Shown: positions 17,925 to 26,656 of the stretch, one piece after another
Layout of the letters: each line of letters begins with the position of its first letter
Numbering within the stretch: position 1 is the stretch's first letter
Assembly: GCA_026394155.1 (NCBI GenBank)
Contig: JAPKYT010000077.1
Location: 1-48,755 of the forward strand
Direction of reading: 5' to 3'
Length of the DNA stretch: 48,755 nucleotides
Origin: a bacterium
GTDB lineage: Bacteria > Electryoneota > RPQS01
Translations under genes and position numbers: made by a program
Notes under the pieces: generated by a model
What the model was told of the DNA's origin: nothing
Seen by the model: only the letters and a program-made list of their open reading frames with translations
Database searches by the model: none

Positions 17925-18602
17925 ATGAAGTACGTCATTGCAACAATCATGGCCGTTTGCATGATGGCGTTTGCGGCGATGGCCGTTCTTCCGCCACCGC
18001 CGCCGGGCGCCCCCGGCATTCCAGGCGGTTGGGGCGCGAGTTGCGAAGAATACACCGTCTATTCAGTGCCCTGGGGACCTGTCACAGCAATCTACACCCT
18101 CGGTGGTGTAGGTGGTGCCGGCTGGCGTATCTGCCCTGAATGCACAGATCCCATATCCTGGCCTGCGCTGAGTGTCGAGCTGTGGATCGAAATGGAGTGC
18201 GTTTTCTGGTTTCAGTCGACCGAGGCTGACGTTCACCTCTCCAGCTTCTACAATGACTACTGTGTCGCGTTCTACGGCACGAGCGCCTGCAACAACGGCC
18301 AGTGGATCATTGTCAACCCGCCGATGGACCAGAGCCTCGATCAACTGCCCTTCGTCGAGGATATGTGGGGTCGCACAGGCACTAACCACGGAACTCCAAT
18401 TCCAGTGAGTTGGAGCTACTATTTAGACGATGTTGGCCCCCGGGACATGGTTGCGGGTACTGACGGCGCCTACCAGTTCCTAGTACAGCCCTGCAACCAC
18501 TCTTACTACATCCAGCTGTGCTTGCATCCGAAACTCCACCAGGAAGACGGTTACTACACTTGGGCTCAGGGTGGTTTCCTTTGCCCGGCTGAACCCCTGT
18601 AA
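17925..18602 (+). CDS. Secreted Cys-rich protein of unknown function
   Basis: A 225-residue protein with a signal peptide (MKYVIATIMAVCMMAFAAMA) followed by a Pro/Gly stretch (LPPPPPGAPGIPGG) and a beta-rich, aromatic-rich mature domain with about ten Cys residues (CEEY, CPEC, ECVFW, DYCVAFYGTSACNNG, QPCNH, LCLH, LCPAE), which would form disulfides outside the cell. AGGAG precedes ATG 17925 but is part of a hairpin. It follows the secretin gene and precedes an Ig-like protein, so a surface subunit exported through that channel is conceivable; this is inference. Compare the partial secreted protein at 48249, which has a similar signal/Cys style. Confidence 0.7.
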   Translation: MKYVIATIMAVCMMAFAAMAVLPPPPPGAPGIPGGWGASCEEYTVYSVPWGPVTAIYTLGGVGGAGWRICPECTDPISWPALSVELWIEMECVFWFQSTEADVHLSSFYNDYCVAFYGTSACNNGQWIIVNPPMDQSLDQLPFVEDMWGRTGTNHGTPIPVSWSYYLDDVGPRDMVAGTDGAYQFLVQPCNHSYYIQLCLHPKLHQEDGYYTWAQGGFLCPAEPL

Positions 18603-18620
18603 TCGGTATGCTTGAGCCTC

Positions 18621-18651
18621 GATTCCGGCCAAAGCCCGGTTGGCCGGAATC
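18621..18651 (+). terminator. Perfect 12-bp hairpin, no U-tract
   Basis: GATTCCGGCCAA, 7-nt loop, TTGGCCGGAATC, 18 nt after the stop of the 17925 gene. There is no run of T afterwards, so it may stabilise the mRNA end or attenuate rather than terminate. Confidence 0.5.
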
Positions 18652-18695
18652 CGGCTCTGACCCAGAGATTCAATCATTTTGGCATAGGCCATATC

Positions 18696-20390
18696 ATGCA
18701 CCGTTCTCATATCGGACCACCGCCCTGCATTTCCTACCGCACGGATTTACTCCGGAGTGCGGTGTGTACTCTGGCGATTCTAACAGCCTTGATTTTGGCC
18801 CCAGTAGTTACGGGACAGGTTTCCATTATTCCACTGATTCAGGAAATATCCGTTAACCCGGGTGGAAAGACCCAGTTTGACCTGCGAATTGGCAACCGCT
18901 CGGAGCAGACTATGGCCTTTTCCATGCACGGCTCTAACCTCGACATTTCGCAAGAGGGCATTCCATCTCCTCTTGCAGAACAGACCGACTGGAGCTGCGC
19001 CGAATGGATCACCTTCACGCCCAGCGACTTTGAACTGCAGACAGATTCGGTGCAGACTGTTCAGGGTCTTATCAGCGCGCCCGTGGGTGTCGTTGGCGGA
19101 CACTATGCCTTTATCACCTGCCAATATCGGATATCGGCAGAGCCGACGGGTTTTGTTCCTGGGAAAGAGGCAAGGGCCCAGATTGAGTTCGGTCGGGCAG
19201 TATCTTCCACTTTGCTGGTTACTGTCCGCTCGAGCAAGAACGACGTCCAACTCCGGCCTGACAGCCTTCTTCTCGTTTCAGGTCAAGGCGAAAGGCCCGC
19301 CCTGACGCTGGACCGGTCCGCGGCAGGCGGGCCGAATGTCTGGCAGGTTACAGTTCCGGTGACGAACACCGGCAATCTTCACACGGTAGCCACCGGACAG
19401 GTGAGCATTTGGACCGAGGACCTGAGACTGGTGGAACGAGCAGACCTGCTCGCCGGAAAGGGCTTCGTTCTTCCCCGGAAAAGCCGACTGTTCAAAGCAC
19501 AGGGCACGAGACCACTCGATGACGGAACCTATATGGTTCGGGTAGCGCTCCGAAGCCGTGAAGGCAAATTCACCGGTGGTTCGTTTCCATTTTACATTGT
19601 GCAGGGAACGCCCACATCTGATGTTCCCACCGAAACAATTCGGGACATCATGGAGGCGTTCACACCGAAATTCGGACTCTCAAAGAACCTCCTGGATTTT
19701 GCGGTGACACCCAATGCAAGAAGAACCGGTGGCATCCGCCTGACGAACTATTCACAGGATACATTGTCAATTATAGCCAGGCCTGTCACATGGACGATGG
19801 ATGACATCGGGAAGGTGGTCCTTGAACCAGATCCCTCGCAACTCATCAACCCCTGCGTGTCGTGGCTGGACGTATCGCCGAATCCCATCGTCATTCTGCC
19901 AAAAAGCGGGGCAATGGCGAAGGTGACCGTCGCGGCCCCAGAAGAAGTAGAAGGGGAGTACTACGCAGCGATTGTCTTTGAGACCGGTGAGATGCGAAAG
20001 GATTTGCCTGCCGAACTCCAGCTTGGCCGAACCGCACTCATCATGGTTGCATCCGCGACAGGCCTGGTGAGGAAGGCCACGATTGAGGTGACCGCCTATA
20101 AACCCATTAGTCCATTGATGCGAACCTTCACGATCAATGTGGTCAACGCCGGCAATGTGCACTGCTTTGCCTCGGGAAAGCTCACGATCTTGGACAAGAA
20201 TTGGAAGGCCGTGCTGGAGCCAATCACTTTTGGCGGTCCCCAAGATTATCTTCTGCCCGGTAAGAGCTACACTTATGTGGCGCCTTGTGCAGGCGCCCTT
20301 GAACGAGGCCGCTACTCCGCGGTCGTTGAGGTAGAATATAGCGAGGAAGCTCGCTCTGAAGTCACGGAGTACTACTTTGATGCTAAGTGA
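18696..20390 (+). CDS. Exported Ig-like, pilus-chaperone-like protein
   Basis: The ORF opens at 18612, inside the hairpin. ATG 18696 leaves a long signal sequence (hydrophobic core SAVCTLAILTALILAPVVTG) and a 564-residue product. The mature part is a series of beta-sandwich domains: an N-terminal fimbrial-chaperone-like segment (ISVNPGGKTQFDLRIGNRS, about 48-160), a second near 205-300 with an alternating motif VPVTNTGNLHTVATGQVSIW, a third at about 345-455 (FAVTPNARRTGGIRLTNYS) and a fourth whose INVVNAGNVHCFASGKLTI repeats the second. The duplicated domain pairs suggest an internal duplication. It may hold or scaffold secreted subunits in the periplasm. Exact family not recognised. Confidence 0.65.
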   Translation: MHRSHIGPPPCISYRTDLLRSAVCTLAILTALILAPVVTGQVSIIPLIQEISVNPGGKTQFDLRIGNRSEQTMAFSMHGSNLDISQEGIPSPLAEQTDWSCAEWITFTPSDFELQTDSVQTVQGLISAPVGVVGGHYAFITCQYRISAEPTGFVPGKEARAQIEFGRAVSSTLLVTVRSSKNDVQLRPDSLLLVSGQGERPALTLDRSAAGGPNVWQVTVPVTNTGNLHTVATGQVSIWTEDLRLVERADLLAGKGFVLPRKSRLFKAQGTRPLDDGTYMVRVALRSREGKFTGGSFPFYIVQGTPTSDVPTETIRDIMEAFTPKFGLSKNLLDFAVTPNARRTGGIRLTNYSQDTLSIIARPVTWTMDDIGKVVLEPDPSQLINPCVSWLDVSPNPIVILPKSGAMAKVTVAAPEEVEGEYYAAIVFETGEMRKDLPAELQLGRTALIMVASATGLVRKATIEVTAYKPISPLMRTFTINVVNAGNVHCFASGKLTILDKNWKAVLEPITFGGPQDYLLPGKSYTYVAPCAGALERGRYSAVVEVEYSEEARSEVTEYYFDAK

Positions 20391-20436
20391 CGCGAAGCCG
20401 CACTGCTTTCCATTGGAACGCAGCGAGTAGCGAACA

Positions 20437-21090
20437 ATGACAATGACAGAAGAATATTCTCCTGCAAAACTTCGGCTTGTCTGCCGTGCGATGTGCGGGA
20501 TACTCCTCATGGTCTGCTGTGCAGTGCTTGATCAGCCGGTATTGGCGCAGGCAAACACAACACCTGTCGCTGTGTTAGTGCCGCCCTCAAAGGTTTCGGG
20601 GAATGGTCCGGCCGCTTCCAAAGGGATCCCCGACCTGACCAAGGACTTCATCCTCAATTTTCGGAAAGGTCCCGTCCCTGAAAGAATGCCAAGCGTGAGC
20701 CTGGCACTGGACTGGACGACGTGTCAGGTCCATCGCGTAAATGATCACGCACCCCTCGACATCACGTTGAACGGAAACATTACGTCCGACATCGCAACAA
20801 TCTGGACGCTTACTCCGCAGGCTGTTGGCCCGGCGAATCTGAACCGCGTCGAGGACGTAATGGGGCGGCGCGATGCGGCGGGCCGGACAACCGTTCCGCT
20901 GACTTGGACCATTTCGCTCGATGGCGGGGCGTTTGAGCCTATGCATGTGACGCCTGACTACACAATCACGACGGTGTTTCCGCCGGGAATGCACACTTTC
21001 AAGGTTCAACTCTCCGGCCCTCTTCAACCCAATCAGCCCAATGGGTACTACCGGTTGCAGCTTGCGCAGAATTTGATGCCGCAACTGTAA
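20437..21090 (+). CDS. Exported hypothetical protein
   Basis: A 217-residue protein with an N-terminal signal sequence preceded by about 15 polar residues (hydrophobic core MCGILLMVCCAVLDQPVLA). The mature region has a disordered Pro/Ser/Lys linker (about 45-75) and a beta-rich domain (VSLALDWTTCQVHRVNDHAPLDITL... TVPLTWTISLDGG... YYRLQLAQNLMPQL) that could be an Ig-like or pilin-like sandwich. It starts 46 bp after the Ig-like protein and probably belongs to the same transcript. Function unknown. Confidence 0.6.
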   Translation: MTMTEEYSPAKLRLVCRAMCGILLMVCCAVLDQPVLAQANTTPVAVLVPPSKVSGNGPAASKGIPDLTKDFILNFRKGPVPERMPSVSLALDWTTCQVHRVNDHAPLDITLNGNITSDIATIWTLTPQAVGPANLNRVEDVMGRRDAAGRTTVPLTWTISLDGGAFEPMHVTPDYTITTVFPPGMHTFKVQLSGPLQPNQPNGYYRLQLAQNLMPQL

Positions 21091-21329
21091 AGGCGCGAAG
21101 AGATCGGCCGGCGGACCTTGGCGAGCGCGGCCGGCGTCCAAGATTGGCTGTCGTTCTTTTTCAAGTGCCCGCTTCACGCACGCAATGTTCCGCCTGAACA
21201 CAATCTGTTTGCTCAACTCTCCAAGCTCGAAGCAGAGCTCCGAAGGCTCGCAGCAGGCGAACGGTCGGTCATCGAGAGCACCGCTGATCTGATCGGGCGA
21301 TGAAGCGCTGTCCTTGTGCCCCGCAGAAA

Positions 21330-21358
21330 AACGGGTTAGCTTCATCGGCTAACCCGTT
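21330..21358. terminator. Bidirectional terminator
   Basis: Perfect 11-bp stem AACGGGTTAGC/GCTAACCCGTT with a 7-nt loop. Read on the minus strand it is followed by TTTCTG and the upstream arm is T-rich, ending the minus-strand catabolic operon; read on the plus strand it ends the secretin locus. Confidence 0.85.
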
Positions 21359-21381
21359 CTTCATTGCAGATAGGGCGAGTT

Positions 21382-23721
21382 CTAACGTTTGCTCTTGATC
21401 GCCAGTGCAATCTTCTCAGCCGTAATCGGCATAGACTTGATGCGAATTCCCAGAGCATTCTCGACGGCGTTGGCGATCATCGGCGCGGCCGGAATCATGG
21501 TGTGCTCGCCCACGCCGCGCGCGCCGTAGGGCCCGTCGGGCTGAGCCACTTCGACAAGAATCGGTATCACTCTCTCGGGAACGTCCATCGCCGTGGGAAT
21601 CTTGTAGTCCGTGAAGTTCGGATTGAGCAGTCGTCCCTTCGCATCAAAGCGCATGTCTTCGTACAGCGCCGTCGCGATGCCCTGAACAAGGCCTCCCACC
21701 ACTTGATCCCTGACCAGTCCCGGATTGATCGCCTTCCCGACGTCCACCGCCAACGCGACTCGCGGTATCCGCACGCGGCCGGTTTCCTTGTCAATCTCGA
21801 TCTCGACCGCCGCGGCCCCGACCGTGTAGTGAACATTGGGTTTTCCGCCCTGACTGGTTTCCGCATCGGAGAGCGCCGACGAGAACTCGGGCATGAACAT
21901 CCCCCGCCCCACAATCGGTCCTCCGCGGTACGTCCCATCCTTCATCATGATTCCGTTGATGGCGAAATCGCGCAGCGGCAGAGCGAAATCCGCTACGCTG
22001 CGGGATCGTACCGTCTCGCTCTCAAGATAGAGATCCTCCCGCTTCTGCCCCAGAGCCCGTTCCACAAGTTCGAGAATCTGCTCTCGACAATCCTCGGCGG
22101 CGCGTTTCACGGCGTTCCCGGTCCCCCATGTAATGTGCGAGGCCACCGTTTGCCATTCATAAGGATTGCGGTCTGTGTCCGGCAGCTCGACGCGGATTTT
22201 CGAGAGTGGAACCGTCAGCACTTCAGCCGCGATTTGCGCCATTACCGTCTGAAAACCCTGTCCGATCTCCATCGCCGAAACGAGAACGTTCAGGCTGCCG
22301 TCCTCGTTGAACTTGATGAAAGCGGTGGACGAGGCGTTGGGCGGCATGGCCGGGGCTTTCCAGAAACAGGCGAACCCCTTGCCTCTGACGGTCTTGGGAT
22401 TCTCGGATTGCTCCTTCTTGCTCCACTCGATGGCACGCGCCGCTTTGTCAATGCACTCGATCAGGCCGTTGGGATTCATCTTGCTGCCGTAGGTCAGAGG
22501 GTCGCCCTCTTGGATCGCATTGCGCCGGCGGAACTCGACCGGATCAAGCCCGAGTTTCTTCGCGGTTTCATTGATGTGCGATTCCAAACCGAAGAGAAAT
22601 TCCGAATAGCCGAAACCGCGATAGGGTCCGCCGGGAGGCAGATTCGTGTACACACAGCAGGAGTCAATCTTGACGTTCGGAATCCGGTAAGGGCCGGTGG
22701 CGGAAAGCCCGGCGGCGTTGACGACGTTGGCTCCATATTCCACGTAGGCCCCGGCGTCCCAATGGAGAGTCTGTTCGAGAGCGACGATCGCACCGTCCTT
22801 CTTCACCCCGATTTTCGTCTTCGCCGTCAGACCCTGCCGCTGATAGGTGTTGTAGAACTCCTGTGCCCGCGACCAGAGAATCTTCACCGGATTTCCTTGC
22901 ACCGCCGTCGCCAATGCCGCGGCCAGAATCTCCATCGAGACTCCCGCTTTCCCGCCGAATCCTCCGCCCACGAAGGGAGCAATCACGCGCACGTCCTTGT
23001 GCGAAAGTCCCAAGGGTGCAAGCGCTTCGGCGAAAAGATTCCGCTGCGTAAACGGCGATTGCGACGCCGCCCAAACCGTCAGTCTCCCCGAATAATCGAA
23101 AAGGCCGACCGCTCCGTGCGTCTCAATCGCACAATGAGCATACCTCGGCACCGTGTACGTATCTTCGAAAACCAAGTCCGCTTGTTTGAATCCCGCCTCG
23201 ACATCGCCTTTGCGCACTTTTCGCCAGTGGGCGATGTTCGAATTCGCCTGCGGAAAAAACCACGGCACGTGTTTGTAGCTCTTCAAATCAGGATGAATAA
23301 GCAGAGGATGCGGCTTGAGGGCATCTTCCACATTCAAAATCGCCGGCAGCTCGCGATAACGGACCTTGACCAGCTTCGCGGCTTTCTTGGCGGTGACGGG
23401 GTCGCGCGCGATGACGGCTGCCACCTGCTCGCCCACAAAACGCACGCGATCCTGCGCGAAAACGAACCGGTCGTGCATGTACAGCCCGAAGCGGAACGGA
23501 AAGTCTTTTCCGCTGACCACCTTCACCACGCCCGGCATCTGCTCGGCTTTTGCGGTGTCAATGCTCTTGATTTCCGCGTGCGCCAACGGACTTTCGACGA
23601 TTTCCGCATAGAGCAAGCCCGGCCCGAAATCGAGGTCGTCCACAAACTGCGCCGCGCCGGTGATCTTCGGCTTGCCGTCAATCCGGATCTCCTCATGGCC
23701 CACGAATTTCAATCCGTTCAT
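21382..23721 (-). CDS. Molybdenum hydroxylase, molybdopterin-binding large subunit
   Basis: ATG 23721 (MNGLKFVGHEEIRIDGKPKI) is preceded by GAAGGTG and overlaps the stop of the FeS gene as ATGA, so I use it instead of the ORF-track start; 779 residues. It is a xanthine-dehydrogenase-family large subunit: GKPKITGAAQFVDD (N-terminal a/b hammerhead), FVGGGFGGK, RGFGYSE, GQGFQTV and the C-terminal GARGVGEH with the catalytic Glu. The active-site loop reads GGPYRGFG, not the Cys-containing loop of CO dehydrogenase form I, so CO oxidation is unlikely. It hydroxylates an unknown, probably N-heterocyclic or aldehyde, substrate in the cytoplasm. Last gene of the operon. Confidence 0.92.
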   Translation of the reverse strand: MNGLKFVGHEEIRIDGKPKITGAAQFVDDLDFGPGLLYAEIVESPLAHAEIKSIDTAKAEQMPGVVKVVSGKDFPFRFGLYMHDRFVFAQDRVRFVGEQVAAVIARDPVTAKKAAKLVKVRYRELPAILNVEDALKPHPLLIHPDLKSYKHVPWFFPQANSNIAHWRKVRKGDVEAGFKQADLVFEDTYTVPRYAHCAIETHGAVGLFDYSGRLTVWAASQSPFTQRNLFAEALAPLGLSHKDVRVIAPFVGGGFGGKAGVSMEILAAALATAVQGNPVKILWSRAQEFYNTYQRQGLTAKTKIGVKKDGAIVALEQTLHWDAGAYVEYGANVVNAAGLSATGPYRIPNVKIDSCCVYTNLPPGGPYRGFGYSEFLFGLESHINETAKKLGLDPVEFRRRNAIQEGDPLTYGSKMNPNGLIECIDKAARAIEWSKKEQSENPKTVRGKGFACFWKAPAMPPNASSTAFIKFNEDGSLNVLVSAMEIGQGFQTVMAQIAAEVLTVPLSKIRVELPDTDRNPYEWQTVASHITWGTGNAVKRAAEDCREQILELVERALGQKREDLYLESETVRSRSVADFALPLRDFAINGIMMKDGTYRGGPIVGRGMFMPEFSSALSDAETSQGGKPNVHYTVGAAAVEIEIDKETGRVRIPRVALAVDVGKAINPGLVRDQVVGGLVQGIATALYEDMRFDAKGRLLNPNFTDYKIPTAMDVPERVIPILVEVAQPDGPYGARGVGEHTMIPAAPMIANAVENALGIRIKSMPITAEKIALAIKSKR

Positions 23722-24224
23722 GATCGCACCTTCTTGCCAAGTCTTTCTCTCCCGGGAGGTGTCAGTGCATTGTTGACGTTGGCTATGGCCTCCACGATCG
23801 GCAAGTATCCCGTGCAGCGGCACAGATTGCCGGAAATCGCTTCCTTGATCTCGTCGCCACTGGGCTTGGGATTTCGCTCCAACAACTCTGTAGCGGCAAG
23901 AATGACTCCCGGCGCGCAGAAGCCGCACTGAAAAGAGTTGTGTTCAAGAAATGATTGTTGCAGCGGCGTCATCTGCCCGTCCTTCATCAGCCCCTCGAGA
24001 GTGGTGAGGCGCTGCCCATCGGCCTCAACAGCCAGCACTATGCAACTGCGGACGGTCTTTCCGTTCATCAGCACCGTGCAGGTGCCGCAGTCGCCGCGGT
24101 CGCAGCCGCACTTGGGACTTTTCACACCAAGCTTGTCGCGCAGCACTTCCAGCAGGACTTCTTGTGCGGCGATCTCAAGTGTGATCTTCCGGTCATTGAG
24201 GACGAAAGAGAGTTTCTTCTTCAT
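23718..24224 (-). CDS. Molybdenum hydroxylase [2Fe-2S] subunit
   Basis: A 168-residue electron-transfer subunit. The plant-type [2Fe-2S] site is CGCDRGDCGTC...C (about 38-60), and the second, four-helix cluster domain has CGFCAPG and NLCRCTGY (about 99-140). Both clusters appear complete. ATG 24224 has GGAGA upstream. It passes electrons from the molybdenum centre to the FAD subunit encoded just upstream; the order FAD, FeS, Mo is the coxMSL order. Confidence 0.95.
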   Translation of the reverse strand: MKKKLSFVLNDRKITLEIAAQEVLLEVLRDKLGVKSPKCGCDRGDCGTCTVLMNGKTVRSCIVLAVEADGQRLTTLEGLMKDGQMTPLQQSFLEHNSFQCGFCAPGVILAATELLERNPKPSGDEIKEAISGNLCRCTGYLPIVEAIANVNNALTPPGRERLGKKVRS

Positions 24225-24248
24225 GGCAGTGTTCTCCTTTCCTCAACG

Positions 24249-25136
24249 CTAAATCAAGTTCACGCCGTATTCCGGCCCATTTCCGGAAAATCTGCTCGCG
24301 GCGGCCCGAATTCCGCGCGCGAACATCACCTGACACATGTGGGATCGGTACTCTTTAGTAGCGCGAATATCCGTGATGGGCGAGATCAAGCCGGGAATCA
24401 GCGCCTGACATTTCGCGATGAGTTCGTCGCTGAGGTGTTGTCCGTTTAACAGCCTTTCGATTTTAGAAGCTCGGACCGGAACCGGTGAAACGGCACCCAA
24501 AGCGACACGGTATTGCTTTCCCGGCAGCGCGAGAATCAGCACGCTGGCTTGCGCCAAGTCTTCGCCCGAATACCGGCCCAGCTTGACGTAACAGCCCGCG
24601 TGCCTTCGTGCGGGCAACGGGATCTCAATCGCTGTAACCAGTTCGGCTTTCTTGATGTCCGTTCTCTTGTTGCCCTTGAACCATTTGGCTGCGAGAACTT
24701 TGCGTTTGCCTTTCGACCCGCGAACGAGGATCAATGCTTCATAAGCGGCCAGCAGCGGTCCGCTGTCGGCGCACGCCACCGCCGAGCAGATGTTGCCGGC
24801 CATCGTGGCACGGTTGCGGATTCCCACCGATCCAACCGTCTTCGCCACTTCCGCGATCACCGGAAATCGCGATTGAATCACTCTCGAATCAAGAAGTTCG
24901 CTGAACGTCACGGCCGCGCCGATGGTCAGCACTCCGTTCTTGTAGGTAATTCCGCTCAGTTCCTTGATCCCCTTGATATCAATGACCGCGTCAGGTTGGT
25001 CAATCTCTTCTTTAAGATTGTTGATCAAGTCGGTGCCACCCGCCAGAACCGCAGGTTTCTTGTGCTTCGAGAGAAGCCTGACCGCCTCTCGCACCGACGA
25101 TGGTTTGAAATATTCAAATTCAGAAAGGATCGGCAT
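24249..25136 (-). CDS. Molybdenum hydroxylase FAD-binding subunit
   Basis: A 295-residue FAD subunit of the CoxM/XdhB family. FAD-pyrophosphate motifs are visible: AVLAGGTDLINNLK (about 29-42) and the TMAGNICSA loop (about 110-120), followed by a CO-dehydrogenase flavoprotein C-terminal domain (about 185-290). ATG 25136 follows AAGGAGAG. It sits 24 bp before the FeS subunit and is the first of the three. Confidence 0.93.
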   Translation of the reverse strand: MPILSEFEYFKPSSVREAVRLLSKHKKPAVLAGGTDLINNLKEEIDQPDAVIDIKGIKELSGITYKNGVLTIGAAVTFSELLDSRVIQSRFPVIAEVAKTVGSVGIRNRATMAGNICSAVACADSGPLLAAYEALILVRGSKGKRKVLAAKWFKGNKRTDIKKAELVTAIEIPLPARRHAGCYVKLGRYSGEDLAQASVLILALPGKQYRVALGAVSPVPVRASKIERLLNGQHLSDELIAKCQALIPGLISPITDIRATKEYRSHMCQVMFARGIRAAASRFSGNGPEYGVNLI

Positions 25137-25171
25137 GTTCTCTCCTTCTCTTCTTCACGAATGCGGAAACA

Positions 25172-26539
25172 TCAAATGGAGTTTTTCCGCGGCGGCACAA
25201 ATCCCGTTCCGGCTTCGAACACGCCGGTGGATTTGAAGCGATGATGATAACTGAGGTTGAGGGGAATGATTCCCGCCAGCGCTGCACCGGGCTCCTGCAG
25301 CCTGAGCGCGCGCCAGATGCGCAGGGCTACGGAGCTTCTTGAATAGAACCGGGACTGAACCCAGTGGAGTCCATTTTGGAGAGTCTCGGGACTCATCTGC
25401 TTGGGCTGGAAAACAACATGGGCAAAGTCGTACTTCCGCCAGTCCCTATCGAAGATCCTGCCCTCCGCATCCAGTTCCGCAAAGAGTTGTGTCCCGGGCA
25501 GGGGCGTGAGGATCGCGGCAGTCAGCAAATCAATTCTCGCCTGATAGGCAAAGTCAAGGGTTTGCTCAAAAACATCCGGGGTATCACCGTCCAATCCGAA
25601 CATGACCGCTGCGATGACGGCAATTCCCGCCCGGTGAATCTTTTCGATTGCGCGGCGGTAATCCACTCCCCGGTTGATGTGCTTGCGGGTGAGTTTCAGA
25701 TTCTCCTGTGACAGCGATTCGAAACCGATGAACGCCATTCGGCAGCCGGCCGCCGCCGCCAGGCGCAGCAGCTCATCATCGTTAGCGAGGCCGATGCTGG
25801 CCTGAGTCGCCCATCGTTTCTTGAGCGGAATCATTTTCGCGAAAAGCTCTTTCGCGAAGCTGGAATCACCGATGAGATTATCATCCATGAAAGCGACGTG
25901 CCGCCCCAGTTGCTTGAGTTCCTCGATGACCTCATCCACCGGACGGATACGATAGCGGTAATTGCTGAAGGCGGCGACCGAGCAGAAGGTGCATCGAAAA
26001 CAGCAGCCGCGTGAAGCCTGCAGTGAATCCGGCACTAAATAAGCCGATTGCCTGATCAGGCTCCGATTAGGAATCGGCAAGCCTTTCAGATCAATCGGCT
26101 CACTCTTGTAAAACGGCTTGAGCTTGCCCGCGACGAAATCCTCGATCATGCGGGGCACGTTGTTTTCCGCCTCGCCGATGCAGATCGAATCGGCGTGCTG
26201 GATCGCTTCCTCCGGCATGAACGTGGCATGGTAGCCGCCCAAGATAACGGGTTTGCCCTTTTCCTTGCGAAAGCGGTCCGCGATTTCATACGCCCACGGC
26301 GCACAGAAGGTCATAAAAGAAAGTCCGATAAGATCGGCATCGGTATCGAAATCAACCGGTTCAACGTCCTCGTCAATGATCCGGGTCTCCACATAGGGCG
26401 GCATGGCAGCGGCAACATAGAGGCTCGGAAGCATGGAGAAACGTAAGGCTCGGGTCTTGCGGTTGGGCGGCCTCTCGTGGGTCGCACGCAAATCCGGGAC
26501 CGTGGGAACGATCAGAAGGAATTTCAGCTTATCTCTCAA
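25172..26539 (-). CDS. B12-binding radical SAM protein
   Basis: A 455-residue protein if read from TTG 26539, which has GGAGG at ideal spacing; the ORF-track ATG at 26611 has no RBS and adds a non-conserved tail. Residues about 5-140 are a cobalamin-binding-like Rossmann domain (LIVPTVPDLR ... GLSFMTFCAPWAYEI ... VILGGYHATFMPEEA). The radical SAM domain follows with SRGCCFRCTFCSVAAF (CX3CX2C cluster, about 175-185), AFMDDNLIGD and IGFESLSQENL. The C-terminal part resembles the DUF4070-type extension. Such enzymes do B12-dependent methylations or rearrangements; its substrate is unknown. It lies 35 bp before the FAD subunit gene in the same operon. Confidence 0.85.
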   Translation of the reverse strand: MRDKLKFLLIVPTVPDLRATHERPPNRKTRALRFSMLPSLYVAAAMPPYVETRIIDEDVEPVDFDTDADLIGLSFMTFCAPWAYEIADRFRKEKGKPVILGGYHATFMPEEAIQHADSICIGEAENNVPRMIEDFVAGKLKPFYKSEPIDLKGLPIPNRSLIRQSAYLVPDSLQASRGCCFRCTFCSVAAFSNYRYRIRPVDEVIEELKQLGRHVAFMDDNLIGDSSFAKELFAKMIPLKKRWATQASIGLANDDELLRLAAAAGCRMAFIGFESLSQENLKLTRKHINRGVDYRRAIEKIHRAGIAVIAAVMFGLDGDTPDVFEQTLDFAYQARIDLLTAAILTPLPGTQLFAELDAEGRIFDRDWRKYDFAHVVFQPKQMSPETLQNGLHWVQSRFYSRSSVALRIWRALRLQEPGAALAGIIPLNLSYHHRFKSTGVFEAGTGFVPPRKNSI

Positions 26540-26656
26540 TGTCGCCTCCGAAGGAAATCGGTGTTCATGCCCTGCAAGATAACAGAAGTCTATCCGCCCC
26601 GTCAGGTTCATTCTAAAGCAGGCTCATGTTTTCCTGACTTCTTTGCAGAAGAATCA

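Noticed and set aside
21118-21303. 61-residue ORF with a TTG start after the 20437 gene
   Set aside because: No RBS and no recognisable product; the composition is not clearly coding, so I leave it out.
21364-23931. 855-residue plus-strand ORF
   Set aside because: Exact antisense of the molybdopterin subunit; His/Arg-rich composition, no RBS and no recognisable domain.
21382-25136. Carbon monoxide dehydrogenase (CoxMSL)
   Set aside because: Gene order fits, but the active-site loop is GPYRGFG rather than the Cys-containing form I loop; an organic-substrate hydroxylase is more likely.
26540-26611. ATG start of the radical SAM protein at 26611
   Set aside because: No RBS there; TTG 26539 has GGAGG at good spacing and starts directly at the conserved domain.
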